Assembly (NCBI RefSeq): GCF_000717335.1
Contig: NZ_JNYZ01000007.1
Location: 1-64,000, forward strand
DNA: 64,000 bases
DNA from: Amycolatopsis jejuensis
GTDB taxonomy: Bacteria; Actinomycetota; Actinomycetes; Mycobacteriales; Pseudonocardiaceae
Direction of reading: 5' to 3'
Positions 32,542 to 41,057 of this stretch are shown piece by piece. Both the position numbers and the translations under genes were made by a program. Positions within the stretch are counted from its first letter, which is position 1. Every line of letters begins with the position of its first letter. The notes below the pieces were generated by a model. It was given only the letters and a program-made list of their open reading frames with translations, had not been told where the DNA came from and made no database searches.

Positions 32542-33576
32542 TCACCGCACGCCGCCGGGCTCCGCCCAGATGTCCATCGGCACCGACGCAACGCTCCGCC
32601 CCGCGTCGTCGAGGATGCGGCCCATCCGCTTCAGCGAGCGCAACACCATCGTCTGATTCAACACCCGCAACCGCGGCGCCGCCGCGGCGAGGCGGGCCTC
32701 CACCAGCGGTACCTCGCGCATCGAGCGCGCGGCCAGCGCCAGCACGAGGTTCGACTCGCTTCCGGTGACGCTCAGGCATACCCGCAGGCCCGGAATCTTG
32801 CGCGGCAGTGACGTGATGGTGTGCTGGTCGTCCGCGTCGACGCGGGCCCACAGCCACATCGCGATCGGCCATCCGGACAGGCTCTGCGCCGCGTCGCAGC
32901 GCAGGATCAGATCCTCCTGTGCGATCAGGGCGTCCAGCCGGCGGCGCGTGGTGGACAGGCTGAGCCCGAGCCGCGCGGACAGCTCGGAAAGCGACTGCCT
33001 GCCGTCCTCGCCGAGGCACAGGATCAGCTGCCGGTCGGTGTCGTCGAGGACGTGCGCGCGGGCCGGATGCCGCTCCTCGGCAGCGGGCAGCCGTGCGCGC
33101 TGGGCCGCGTCGAGCATGTTGAGCTCCCACTGGTCGCCCTGGCGGAACATCTGCGTGACGACGTGCGTGCGCGTGGCCCGGATCCCGGCCACCCCGCCGA
33201 GTCCTTCGAGCAGGAAACGGGACAGCGAAGCCATGTTCGCGACCGCGACGACGAGCTGCAGGTCGTAGTTCCCGCTCGTGTGCTCGACGCTCAGCACGTG
33301 CGGCCAGTGCGCGAGCAGCCGCGCGGTTTCGAGCGCGCCACCACTCACGCAGTGCACCTCGACCACGGCGAGGCACGACTCCGGCGACTGGTGCGCGGCC
33401 GGGCGCCCGATCACCCACGCCGCGCCTGTCTCGCTCAGCCGCCGCCAGCGCCGCGCCACCGTGACCGCGTCGATCTCCAGCACGTCGCCCACCTGGCGCC
33501 AGGTCGCCCGCGGATGCAGCTGCAGACAGTTGATCACCGTCAGGTCGAGTTCGCTCAGCACGGCAGAATCCTGCAT
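32542..33576 (-). CDS. Tandem Lrp/AsnC-type transcriptional regulator
   Basis: A 344-residue protein with two AsnC-type halves. Half 1 has an HTH at about 7-55 (LDLTVINCLQLHPRATWRQVGDVLEI, VARRWRRLSETG) and a sensor domain with NYDLQLVVAVAN. Half 2 begins at about 175 with LDDTDRQLILCLGEDGRQSLSELSARLGLSLSTTRRRLDAL and again ends in a sensor fold. Classical Lrp proteins are about 150 residues, so this is a fused dimer. ATG 33576 is supported by GGTGATC, a match to the extended anti-Shine-Dalgarno pairing, just upstream. It is divergent from the hydantoinase-type operon, with the palindrome CTGACA-T-TGTCAG between. An amino-acid-like effector would suit that operon. Confidence 0.85.
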   Translation of the reverse strand: MQDSAVLSELDLTVINCLQLHPRATWRQVGDVLEIDAVTVARRWRRLSETGAAWVIGRPAAHQSPESCLAVVEVHCVSGGALETARLLAHWPHVLSVEHTSGNYDLQLVVAVANMASLSRFLLEGLGGVAGIRATRTHVVTQMFRQGDQWELNMLDAAQRARLPAAEERHPARAHVLDDTDRQLILCLGEDGRQSLSELSARLGLSLSTTRRRLDALIAQEDLILRCDAAQSLSGWPIAMWLWARVDADDQHTITSLPRKIPGLRVCLSVTGSESNLVLALAARSMREVPLVEARLAAAAPRLRVLNQTMVLRSLKRMGRILDDAGRSVASVPMDIWAEPGGVR

Positions 33577-33632
33577 CAGATCACCATTCGACTCGAAGAA
33601 GCTGCAATATCTGGCCGAAGACCTCTCAGACA

Positions 33633-33645
33633 CTGACATTGTCAG
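33633..33645. promoter_or_regulatory. Perfect palindrome, candidate Lrp-type operator
   Basis: CTGACA, one base, TGTCAG is a perfect 6+6 inverted repeat. It lies 57 bases before the regulator start and 87 before the VOC gene, in the only non-coding gap between the two transcription units. Confidence 0.5.
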
Positions 33646-33732
33646 GCATTCGCTGCGACTTGGCCACCGGCTCGCCGGAAGTCGTTTCCGCAGCCGTCAC
33701 CTACCCCGGCCTACCACAGGAGACCTTCGCCG

Positions 33733-34443
33733 ATGACAGTCGAACGCCAGCTGAACCACCTGATCGTGCTCACGTCCCCGAGCGAGCAGGCCGAGATCTC
33801 CGACCTGCTGGAAAAGGCCGGGATCCGGCTCGGCGACGAGGTCGTCGAGGGTTCGCTCGGCCTCCGCTCCCGGCTGATGCCGATCGGCGGCGGCGGGTTC
33901 ATCGAGATCGCCAGCGAGCTTTCGCCCGGCTCGTTCCCGCACGGCAACCCGTTCGCGCGGACCCCGCGTCTCGTGTCGGTCTGCTACACCACGCAGGACG
34001 CGGCGGGCGAGCTGGAGCGCTGGCGCGGGCTGCCCGGCACCGAGCACGCGATGGCGCAGGCCGGTGGCTGGGTCCGGCAGGACGGCACGTGGGGCTACTT
34101 CCTCGGTGTGATGCCCGCGCCGCCGGTCGGCGACTTCTTCACCGGGCTGCAGGACCGGCGGATCTTCCCGCATCCGTATCTGTCCGAAGCGGACACCGCC
34201 CCGCGCGTCGTGCGCATCACCTGGCGCGGCACCGAGGCCCTCGAATGGCGCCGGAAGCACGAGGAGCTGCTGCGCCTGCCCGCGGACGGCGAAGGCCTGC
34301 GTGCGGGTGACACCGAACTGCGGTTCGAGGAGACCGCCGAACCGGGCGTGGAAGTGACGGTGACCATCGCGGTCGCCGACCCGAGCGTCCGGATCCCCTT
34401 GCTGGCCGGGAAGTTCGAGTTCGTTCCCGCCGCACAGGACTGA
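33733..34443 (+). CDS. VOC/glyoxalase-like domain protein
   Basis: A 236-residue cytosolic protein of the vicinal-oxygen-chelate superfamily. The opening ERQLNHLIVLTSP with its metal-type His, then GGGGFIEIASEL with Glu, match the glyoxalase_3 domain; the second half repeats the beta-alpha-beta-beta-beta layout (PRVVRITWRG, LRFEETAEPGVEVTV). ATG 33733 has AGGAGA about nine bases upstream. It is the first gene of the operon with HyuA and HyuB-type subunits. VOC proteins act as isomerases, dioxygenases or racemases; a racemase or isomerase step on a cyclic amide would fit, but this is speculative. Confidence 0.82.
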   Translation: MTVERQLNHLIVLTSPSEQAEISDLLEKAGIRLGDEVVEGSLGLRSRLMPIGGGGFIEIASELSPGSFPHGNPFARTPRLVSVCYTTQDAAGELERWRGLPGTEHAMAQAGGWVRQDGTWGYFLGVMPAPPVGDFFTGLQDRRIFPHPYLSEADTAPRVVRITWRGTEALEWRRKHEELLRLPADGEGLRAGDTELRFEETAEPGVEVTVTIAVADPSVRIPLLAGKFEFVPAAQD

Positions 34444-34474
34444 CCCTGCCCCCACCCCGGAAAGGTTCAAGCAG

Positions 34475-36538
34475 ATGAGCACAACCATCGCCGTCGACGT
34501 CGGTGGGACGTTCACAGACGTGGTCGCCACCGTGGCCGATTCCCGCGTCTTCACCGGGAAGGTCCCGTCCCGGCCGCACGCCGAGTCCGAGGCCGTCCTC
34601 GACGCGGTCGGCGCCGTCGCCGCGCATTTCGGCAAGACCACGGGCGACCTGCTGGCGGACACCGAGTTCTTCATCCTCGGCACCACCGTCGTCACCAACG
34701 CGATGCTGGAGTACACCGGGGTCCCGACCGGCCTCCTCACCACCAAGGGCTTCCGGGACATCCTCGAGATCCGCCGCGGTTACCGCGAAGAGACGCTCGA
34801 CCTGCAGCTGCCCGCGCCGCATCCGATCGTGCGCCGCCGGTTCCGCAAGGGCATCACCGAACGGGTCGGCCACACCGGCGCGATCACCACGCCGCTGGAC
34901 GAGGACGAGGTCCGCACGGCAGTCCGCGAGCTCAAAGCGGCCGGGATCTCGTCGATCGCGGTGTGCCTGCTCTTCTCGTTCGTCAACGACACGCACGAGC
35001 GGCGGATCCGCGAGATCATCGCCGAGGAGCACCCGGAATGCTTCGTGACCCTGTCGCACGAGGTGCTGCCGCAGATCCGCGAGTTCGAGCGCGTGAGCAC
35101 GACCGTGGTTAACGCGTACACGAGCCCGCTGCTGGAGAACTACCTGCACAAGCTCGATTCCGGGCTCCGCTCGGCCGGGTTCGCCGGCGAGCTCGTGGTG
35201 ATGCAGTCCAACGGCGGCATCATGGACGTCGGGTATTCGGCCGGGCACGGCGTGGACGCGGTCTTGTCCGGCCCGGCAGGCGGGGTCGTCGCGGCGGTCG
35301 CGATCGGCGAGCGATCCGGGTACCGCAACATCATCACCGCGGACATGGGCGGCACCAGCTACGACGTCTGCCTCATCCACGACGGCACGCCGGAGGTCGG
35401 CGTCGACAACTGGATCAGCCGCTACCGCGTCGCGGTGCCGCTGGTCGACATCCACACGATCGGCTCCGGTGGCGGGTCGATCGCGTGGGTCGACGACGGC
35501 GGTGCGCTGCGCGTCGGCCCGGAAAGTGCCGGGGCACAACCGGGTCCGGCCTGTTACGGCCGCGGCGGCACCCGGCCGACGGTCACCGACGCGAACCTGG
35601 TGCTGGGGTTCATGGACGCCGACCGGTTCATGGGTGGCGCGATGAAGCTCGACCGCGCCGCCGCCGAAGCCGCGCTCGACGAGCACGTCGCCAAACCGCT
35701 CGGGATTTCGGTGACCGAGGCCGCGGTCGGCGTGTCCCGGATCGCCAACAGCGACCTGTCGAACGCGCTGCGGTACGTGTCGGTCACCCGTGGTCGCGAC
35801 CCGCGCGACTACGCGCTGATGGCCTTCGGTGGCGCGGGTGCGATCCATGCCGGTATCCAGGCGGTGGACCTCGGGATCAAGACGATCCTGGTACCCCGCA
35901 ACGCTTCCGTGCTCAGTGCGTTCGGCGGGATGGTCGCCGACTTCAAGGTCTCCCGCGTCCGTTCGTACGTGCGGGCGGCGGAGGCCATCGACCCGGACGA
36001 GCTGACCGACGTCTTCTCCCGCGTGCAGGCGGAGGCCGACGAGCTGCTGCCGGCGTCGGAAACCACGCGCCTGCAGCGGTATCTCGACGTGCGCTACGAA
36101 GGGCAGACGCGCGAGGTGATCGTGCCGCTGCACACCCGAACGCGCAAGATCACCGAGGTGAGCCTGGCGCGAGCGATCCAGGAGTTCCACGAGCAGCACG
36201 AACTGCTGTACGGGCACAAGCGCACGGAACTGCCGGTGCAGATCGTGTCGGTGCGGGTGGAGCTCACCGGCCTGCGGCAGACCGCGGGCATGGCCGAACC
36301 GGGCAAGTTCGGCCAGGACGACCCGGCTGCCGCGCTGGTCGGCACGCGCTCGGTGTACTTCGAGCGGCTCGGCGGGTTCACCGACACCCCGGTGTACGAC
36401 GGCACGCGCGTCGAACCGGGCAACGTGATCCCGGGTCCCGCGGTGATCCACGAGCCCGGCACCACGATCGTGGTGTGCGACGGGCAGGAGGCCATGCTCG
36501 ACCAGTACGAGACGTACGTGATCGAGGTCGTCCGATGA
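34475..36538 (+). CDS. Hydantoinase/oxoprolinase family subunit A
   Basis: A 687-residue HyuA-type protein. The N-terminal ASKHA ATPase signature IAVDVGGTFTDVVATV is at 5-20, followed by FILGTTVVTNAMLE and the LLTTKGFRDILEIRRG segment of the Hydant_A_N domain. The central Hydantoinase_A domain has GGIMDVGYSAGH, LSGPAGGVVAAVAIG, TADMGGTSYDVCLI and TIGSGGGSIAWVD. In this superfamily subunit A uses ATP to phosphorylate the amide or ketone oxygen, and subunit B completes ring opening or carboxylation (hydantoinase, 5-oxoprolinase, caprolactamase, acetone or acetophenone carboxylase). Its stop overlaps the first subunit B start by four bases. Confidence 0.92.
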   Translation: MSTTIAVDVGGTFTDVVATVADSRVFTGKVPSRPHAESEAVLDAVGAVAAHFGKTTGDLLADTEFFILGTTVVTNAMLEYTGVPTGLLTTKGFRDILEIRRGYREETLDLQLPAPHPIVRRRFRKGITERVGHTGAITTPLDEDEVRTAVRELKAAGISSIAVCLLFSFVNDTHERRIREIIAEEHPECFVTLSHEVLPQIREFERVSTTVVNAYTSPLLENYLHKLDSGLRSAGFAGELVVMQSNGGIMDVGYSAGHGVDAVLSGPAGGVVAAVAIGERSGYRNIITADMGGTSYDVCLIHDGTPEVGVDNWISRYRVAVPLVDIHTIGSGGGSIAWVDDGGALRVGPESAGAQPGPACYGRGGTRPTVTDANLVLGFMDADRFMGGAMKLDRAAAEAALDEHVAKPLGISVTEAAVGVSRIANSDLSNALRYVSVTRGRDPRDYALMAFGGAGAIHAGIQAVDLGIKTILVPRNASVLSAFGGMVADFKVSRVRSYVRAAEAIDPDELTDVFSRVQAEADELLPASETTRLQRYLDVRYEGQTREVIVPLHTRTRKITEVSLARAIQEFHEQHELLYGHKRTELPVQIVSVRVELTGLRQTAGMAEPGKFGQDDPAAALVGTRSVYFERLGGFTDTPVYDGTRVEPGNVIPGPAVIHEPGTTIVVCDGQEAMLDQYETYVIEVVR

Positions 36539-38175
36539 CCGGCGCCATCGAACTGGAGGTGCTGCGTACCCGGCTGCTCGCCTGCACCGGCGAGGTCGCC
36601 GCGGCGCTCGCCAACGCCGCGCCCACGGTGGAACTGGCGCAGGGCCGCGAGTTCGCCGTCGCCGTCGCGGATCCGCAGGGCAACGTCGCGGCCATCGACA
36701 ACCCGGCGCGGCTCGGTTCCGTGGAGGCGACCGTCCGGCACGTGTCCGGGTACTTCGAGTTCGACCTCATCGAGGGCGACGTCGTGATCACGAACGATCC
36801 GTACCACGGCGGGACCCGGGTGCAGGAACCGACGCTCGTCGCGCCGCTGATCCTGGACAGCGAGCTGGTACTGCACCTGGTCGCGCAGGTCCGGATCGGC
36901 GACATGGGCGGGCAGGTGGGCGGGAACCTCAACCCGGCCGCCACCGAGCTGCTCGCCGAGGGCGTGCCGGTGACGCCGATGAAGATCCGCCGGCTCGGCC
37001 GCCCGGTCCGCGACATCCAGACCGCGTTCCTGCTCAACGGGCGCCGTCCGGAGGAGACCCGGCGGATCATCGAGGTCGCCATCGCGGCGCTGTCGGTGGG
37101 ACACCGCCGGATCGGCGAGCTGATCTCGCAAAACGGGGTCGCCGCAGTGAAAGCGGCGCTCGGCTACGCGCAGGACTACACCGAGCGCAGCGCCCGCCGG
37201 GCCCTCTCGTCCTGGGAGGCCGGAACTTACACCGGGGAACGGACCCTCGACCTCGGCGAGGCCGGTCCGCTCACCGTCCGCGCACAGGCCACTGTGGACG
37301 GTGGCGAGCTGACCATCGATCTGTCCGCTTCGGACGATCAGCAGCCGTTGTTCGTCAACAGCCCGGCCGGGGTGACCGCGTCGGCGGTGACCACCGCGGT
37401 GCACACCGTGCTCGGCAGCGCGGTACCCGCGAACAGCGGGCTGACCCGGGTGTTCCGGCTCGTGACCCGCCCTGGGTCCATTGTGGACCCACAGGCACCC
37501 GCGCCATGTGGTTACGGCGCAAGCCATTGCGGCAGCGAGATCGTCGGCGCGGTGGGCGCGGCACTCGGCCAGGCGGTGGCGAAAGCACTGCCCGCGCTGA
37601 GTGTCCCGCGTCCGCTCGTGGTGGCCCGGCCCGCGGCCGACACCAGCGCACTGCTCGATTTCGGGCGCTGGGGTATCGGCGGGGCCAGTGCGGCAGGCGG
37701 GACCGACGGCTGGGGCCGCCCGGCTCCGGAGACGCGGTCGGAACTGCCTTCGGCAGAACAATGGGAGACCGACACCGGCCTGCCCGTCGAATCCGTCGAG
37801 TACCTCGCCGACAGCGGCGGTGCGGGTACCTGGACGGGCGCGCCCGGGGTGGAAACCGTGCTCGCCGTCGCTCCGGACCTCCACTACACGCTGTGGACCA
37901 CGCCGTCGGCGGGAACTGTTGCCGGTACCGACGGCGGGTCAGCCGGAGCGGCCGGGGAAATCGCGTTCGAGCACGGCGGAACGTGGACCCCGGCCCCGGA
38001 AACCCTGAGCGACCAGCCGATTCCCGCCGACCGCATCCGCCTGCGGGTCGCCGGGGGCGGCGGCTACGGCGATCCCCGGTCCCGCGACGCGGCGGCGATC
38101 GCCGGTGACATCGAGGACGGCCTGCTCTCGCCCTCCGCGGCCGCGAGCAGCTACGGAAAGCAGGGCACGCCATGA
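36535..38175 (+). CDS. Hydantoinase B-type subunit, copy 1
   Basis: A 546-residue HyuB-type protein, the usual length. Landmarks: AQGREFAVAVADPQGNVAAID near residue 40, GDVVITNDPYHGGTRVQE with the metal-type His and Asp, GDMGGQVGGNLNPAATELLAEGV, and late in the protein DSGGAGTWTGAPGVE and AGGGGYGDPRSRD. The ATG start overlaps the HyuA stop and its own stop overlaps the next gene (ATGA both times), so three subunits are co-translated. It is divergent from copy 2 in sequence and length, so the two are not a recent duplication and probably occupy different positions in one complex. Confidence 0.9.
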   Translation: MTGAIELEVLRTRLLACTGEVAAALANAAPTVELAQGREFAVAVADPQGNVAAIDNPARLGSVEATVRHVSGYFEFDLIEGDVVITNDPYHGGTRVQEPTLVAPLILDSELVLHLVAQVRIGDMGGQVGGNLNPAATELLAEGVPVTPMKIRRLGRPVRDIQTAFLLNGRRPEETRRIIEVAIAALSVGHRRIGELISQNGVAAVKAALGYAQDYTERSARRALSSWEAGTYTGERTLDLGEAGPLTVRAQATVDGGELTIDLSASDDQQPLFVNSPAGVTASAVTTAVHTVLGSAVPANSGLTRVFRLVTRPGSIVDPQAPAPCGYGASHCGSEIVGAVGAALGQAVAKALPALSVPRPLVVARPAADTSALLDFGRWGIGGASAAGGTDGWGRPAPETRSELPSAEQWETDTGLPVESVEYLADSGGAGTWTGAPGVETVLAVAPDLHYTLWTTPSAGTVAGTDGGSAGAAGEIAFEHGGTWTPAPETLSDQPIPADRIRLRVAGGGGYGDPRSRDAAAIAGDIEDGLLSPSAAASSYGKQGTP

Positions 38176-40010
38176 CCGACCAGATCACCGCCGAGGTCGT
38201 GCGCGGCTATTTCGACGCCGTGTGCGACGAGGTGTACGAAAGCATGTGCCGCTCCTCGATGAACCCCGGGGTCAACGAGGCCAAGGACTGCGGCGCCGGG
38301 ATCTACTCCTACGACGGGACGTCGGCGCAGATCGTCGCGCGCGCCGGGATCATCACGCATTCGATGGCCGGGATCATGTCGTCGCAGGAGTGCCTCGACT
38401 TCTTCCGCGGCGATCTGCACCCCGGCGACGTGCTCCTCGTGTCGGACTCCTACCACGGCGGCAGCCACCTCGGCTGCTGGACGGCCGTGGTGCCGATGTT
38501 CTTCGAGGGCAAGCCGCGGTTCCTCGCCGCGGGCCGGCTGCACCTGCTCGACCAGGGCGGTCCGGCGCCGGGCGCGGTCAACCCGGTGTGCCACGAGATC
38601 TGGCACGAGGGGTTCCGGCCGTCGCCGATCAAGCTGTACGAGAAGGGCATGCGGCGGCGCGAGGTGTGGGACTGGCTGTCGGCGAACAACCGGATGCCGG
38701 ACCTCATGGAGTCGGACCTCGAGGGCATCATCGGTGCCGGGAAGGTGGGCGAGCAGCGGATCCGCGAGCTGGTGGACCGGTACTCGCTGAAGACCGTCGA
38801 AGACTCGCTCGACTGGATTTTCGGGTACTCCGAGCGGAAGTTCCGCGAGCAGATCCGGCAGTGGCCGGACGGGCGGTACCCGGCGGAGTTCTTCGTCGAC
38901 ACCGACTACGCCGACCGCCGTGACCTGAAGATCGCGGTCACCGTCACGATCGACGACGACCGGATCGACTTCGACTTCACCGGCACCGACCCGCAGTCCA
39001 CCGGCCCGATCAACAGCGTCCCGGCGAACACGCTGGCCTACGTCAACGTGGTGCTCGCCGCGCTGTGCCCGGGAATCCCGTTCAACTCGGGCTTCTACCG
39101 GCCGATCACGGTGACCCTTCCGGAAGGCACGCTGGTGAACCCGCGGTCGCCGGGTACGACGGCACTCGGCACGATCGTCGCGGGCGGGCAGATCGGGCAG
39201 GCCGTGATGAAGGCGTGCGAGCAGTTCGCGCCCGAACGCGCCGGGAACGCGGTGATCGACACCGCGAACACCTACGTGTACGGCATGGACACCCGCCCGG
39301 AACGGTTCCTCACGCACTCCTCCCGCAACCCCGGCGCGTTCCTGTTCTGGGACCTGTCGATGGTGGCGATGGACTGCAGCGGGGCCTACGGCGTCGACGG
39401 CTGGGGCGCCTGGTCCCCGCCGTTCAGCGTCGCGCGGCCGACCAACCACGAGTTCTGCGAGGTGCAGTACCCGACGGAGTACCTGGAAGCGGAGTACTCC
39501 ACCGACTCGGCGGCACCCGGTCAGTGGCGCGGCAGCCCGGCGTACGTGATGCGCCGCGTCGACCGCTGGGCGGCGAACCCGGTGGCGAACCTCAACTCGC
39601 AGTCGCTGGTGCACCCGTTCCCCGGGTACGTCGGCGGGTACGAGGGCGCGGGCAACTACTCGATCCTGAACGAGGGCACGCCGGACGAGATCGTCGCCGG
39701 GGAGTTCGCCGCGGCCGGGCCCTACGACCCGGCGGCCACGATCTTCTCCCAGAGCGGCGGTGGTGGCGGCTGGGGCGACCCGCTGGACCGCGACCCGGCC
39801 GCGGTCCTCGACGACGTGCTCGACGAGCTCGTGTCGGTGGCGGGCGCCAAGGCCGACTACGGCGTAGTGGTCGACCCGGTCACCTGGGTCGTGGACTACG
39901 TCGCCACCGCGGCGGAACGCGACCGCATCCGCAGCGGCCCGCGGGACCGGCGCGGGACCGGGCGCAAGCAGACCATCGAGCGGGCGAAGATCGCGCACCG
40001 CGTTTCCTGA
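38172..40010 (+). CDS. Hydantoinase B-type subunit, copy 2
   Basis: A 612-residue HyuB-type protein. It has VYESMCRSSMNPGVNEAKD and CGAGIYSYDGTSAQIVARAG near the N-terminus, DVLLVSDSYHGGSHLGCWTAV for the metal region, DFTGTDPQSTGPINSVPANT in the middle and SQSGGGGGWGDPLDRDP near the end. It is about 65 residues longer than copy 1, with an insertion of roughly residues 155-235 (ERKFREQIRQWPDG and neighbours). Having one A subunit and two unlike B subunits is unusual and resembles multi-subunit carboxylases of the acetophenone type more than simple oxoprolinases. The final residues are basic (RRGTGRKQTIERAKIAHR). Confidence 0.9.
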   Translation: MTDQITAEVVRGYFDAVCDEVYESMCRSSMNPGVNEAKDCGAGIYSYDGTSAQIVARAGIITHSMAGIMSSQECLDFFRGDLHPGDVLLVSDSYHGGSHLGCWTAVVPMFFEGKPRFLAAGRLHLLDQGGPAPGAVNPVCHEIWHEGFRPSPIKLYEKGMRRREVWDWLSANNRMPDLMESDLEGIIGAGKVGEQRIRELVDRYSLKTVEDSLDWIFGYSERKFREQIRQWPDGRYPAEFFVDTDYADRRDLKIAVTVTIDDDRIDFDFTGTDPQSTGPINSVPANTLAYVNVVLAALCPGIPFNSGFYRPITVTLPEGTLVNPRSPGTTALGTIVAGGQIGQAVMKACEQFAPERAGNAVIDTANTYVYGMDTRPERFLTHSSRNPGAFLFWDLSMVAMDCSGAYGVDGWGAWSPPFSVARPTNHEFCEVQYPTEYLEAEYSTDSAAPGQWRGSPAYVMRRVDRWAANPVANLNSQSLVHPFPGYVGGYEGAGNYSILNEGTPDEIVAGEFAAAGPYDPAATIFSQSGGGGGWGDPLDRDPAAVLDDVLDELVSVAGAKADYGVVVDPVTWVVDYVATAAERDRIRSGPRDRRGTGRKQTIERAKIAHRVS

Positions 40011-40028
40011 ATTCGGAGGGAGAAACCC

Positions 40029-41057
40029 ATGGACAGCTTCGAACTCGGTGACCTGAGCGTCAAGCCGGGCACCATCGGCAAGGGCTCGCTCGCGAGCGTC
40101 CGGCTCTCGGCAGGTACGCAGGTCGCGTCGCCGGTGGTCGTCGCGCACGGCGTCGAGCCCGGTCCGGTGCTGCTCGCGATGGGCGCCACCCACGGCGACG
40201 AGATCGTCGGCACGGCGGCGCTGATCGCGACCCTGAAAGCACTGGACCCCACCACAATGCGCGGCACTCTCATCGCGATCACGGTGGCGAACCCGCTGGC
40301 GTTCGAGCACGCGAGCTACGAGTCGCCGCACGACCGGCTGCACATGGCGCTGCCGGTGCGCTGGCCCGCGGCGCCGCAGGGCCTGATCACCCAGCGGCTG
40401 GCCGCGAGCCACCTGCCCGCGTTCGAAAAAGCCACGCACTACCTGGACATCCACGGCAACCCGGACCCGTCGTGGCCGATCGCGATGCTGTTGCCCGAGC
40501 AGGCCTCGACCGAGCGGGTCCGCAAGGACCAGGAACTGATCGCCGACGCGACCGGCCTCACCCGGGTGCGGATGACCGAACCGGCCGACGCGAGCGGCTC
40601 GCTGGTCGGCTCGATCGCCGGGCAGCCCGCCGCGGCCGCGTCGGCGCACGGCGTGGCGGGCGTGATGCTGGAACTCGTGTCACGCGGGTCGACCACGGCC
40701 GCCGAGATGGGGCGGATCGCGGTCATGAACACCATGCGGGCGCTCGGAATCCTCGACGACGAGCCGGAACCGCAGGTCGTCCCACGGCTCGAAGGCGTGT
40801 ACCAGTACCACGGCGGCGTCGTGAACCAGCACGCCGGGATCTTCTGGTCGAAGCACCTGCCGGGCAGCGACGTGGACGCCGGGACCGTCATCGCGGAGAT
40901 CACCGACGTGTGGGGCGACACGGTCGAAGAGGTGACCGTGCCGGTCGACGGGTTCCTGTGGGGCCACCTCGGGACGCTGTACGGCAACTCGACCCACGCG
41001 ATCCCGGAAGGCAGTTTCGTGGGCTTCGTCGCGGCCCGGCCGGAGCCCGGCGCATGA
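40029..41057 (+). CDS. Succinylglutamate desuccinylase/aspartoacylase family metallohydrolase
   Basis: A 342-residue zinc carboxypeptidase-fold (M14-like) deacylase. Zinc ligands are in GATHGDEIVG (HxxE, about 58-61) and the later YLDIHGNPD (His, about 142). The C-terminal beta barrel (GGVVNQHAGIFW, PVDGFLWGH) is the usual AstE/AspA tail. It would remove an acyl group from an N-acyl amino acid. ATG 40029 has GGAGGGAGA upstream, and its stop overlaps the M20 gene start by four bases. It follows the HyuB-type gene by 18 bases, so ring opening may be followed here by deacylation. Confidence 0.9.
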   Translation: MDSFELGDLSVKPGTIGKGSLASVRLSAGTQVASPVVVAHGVEPGPVLLAMGATHGDEIVGTAALIATLKALDPTTMRGTLIAITVANPLAFEHASYESPHDRLHMALPVRWPAAPQGLITQRLAASHLPAFEKATHYLDIHGNPDPSWPIAMLLPEQASTERVRKDQELIADATGLTRVRMTEPADASGSLVGSIAGQPAAAASAHGVAGVMLELVSRGSTTAAEMGRIAVMNTMRALGILDDEPEPQVVPRLEGVYQYHGGVVNQHAGIFWSKHLPGSDVDAGTVIAEITDVWGDTVEEVTVPVDGFLWGHLGTLYGNSTHAIPEGSFVGFVAARPEPGA

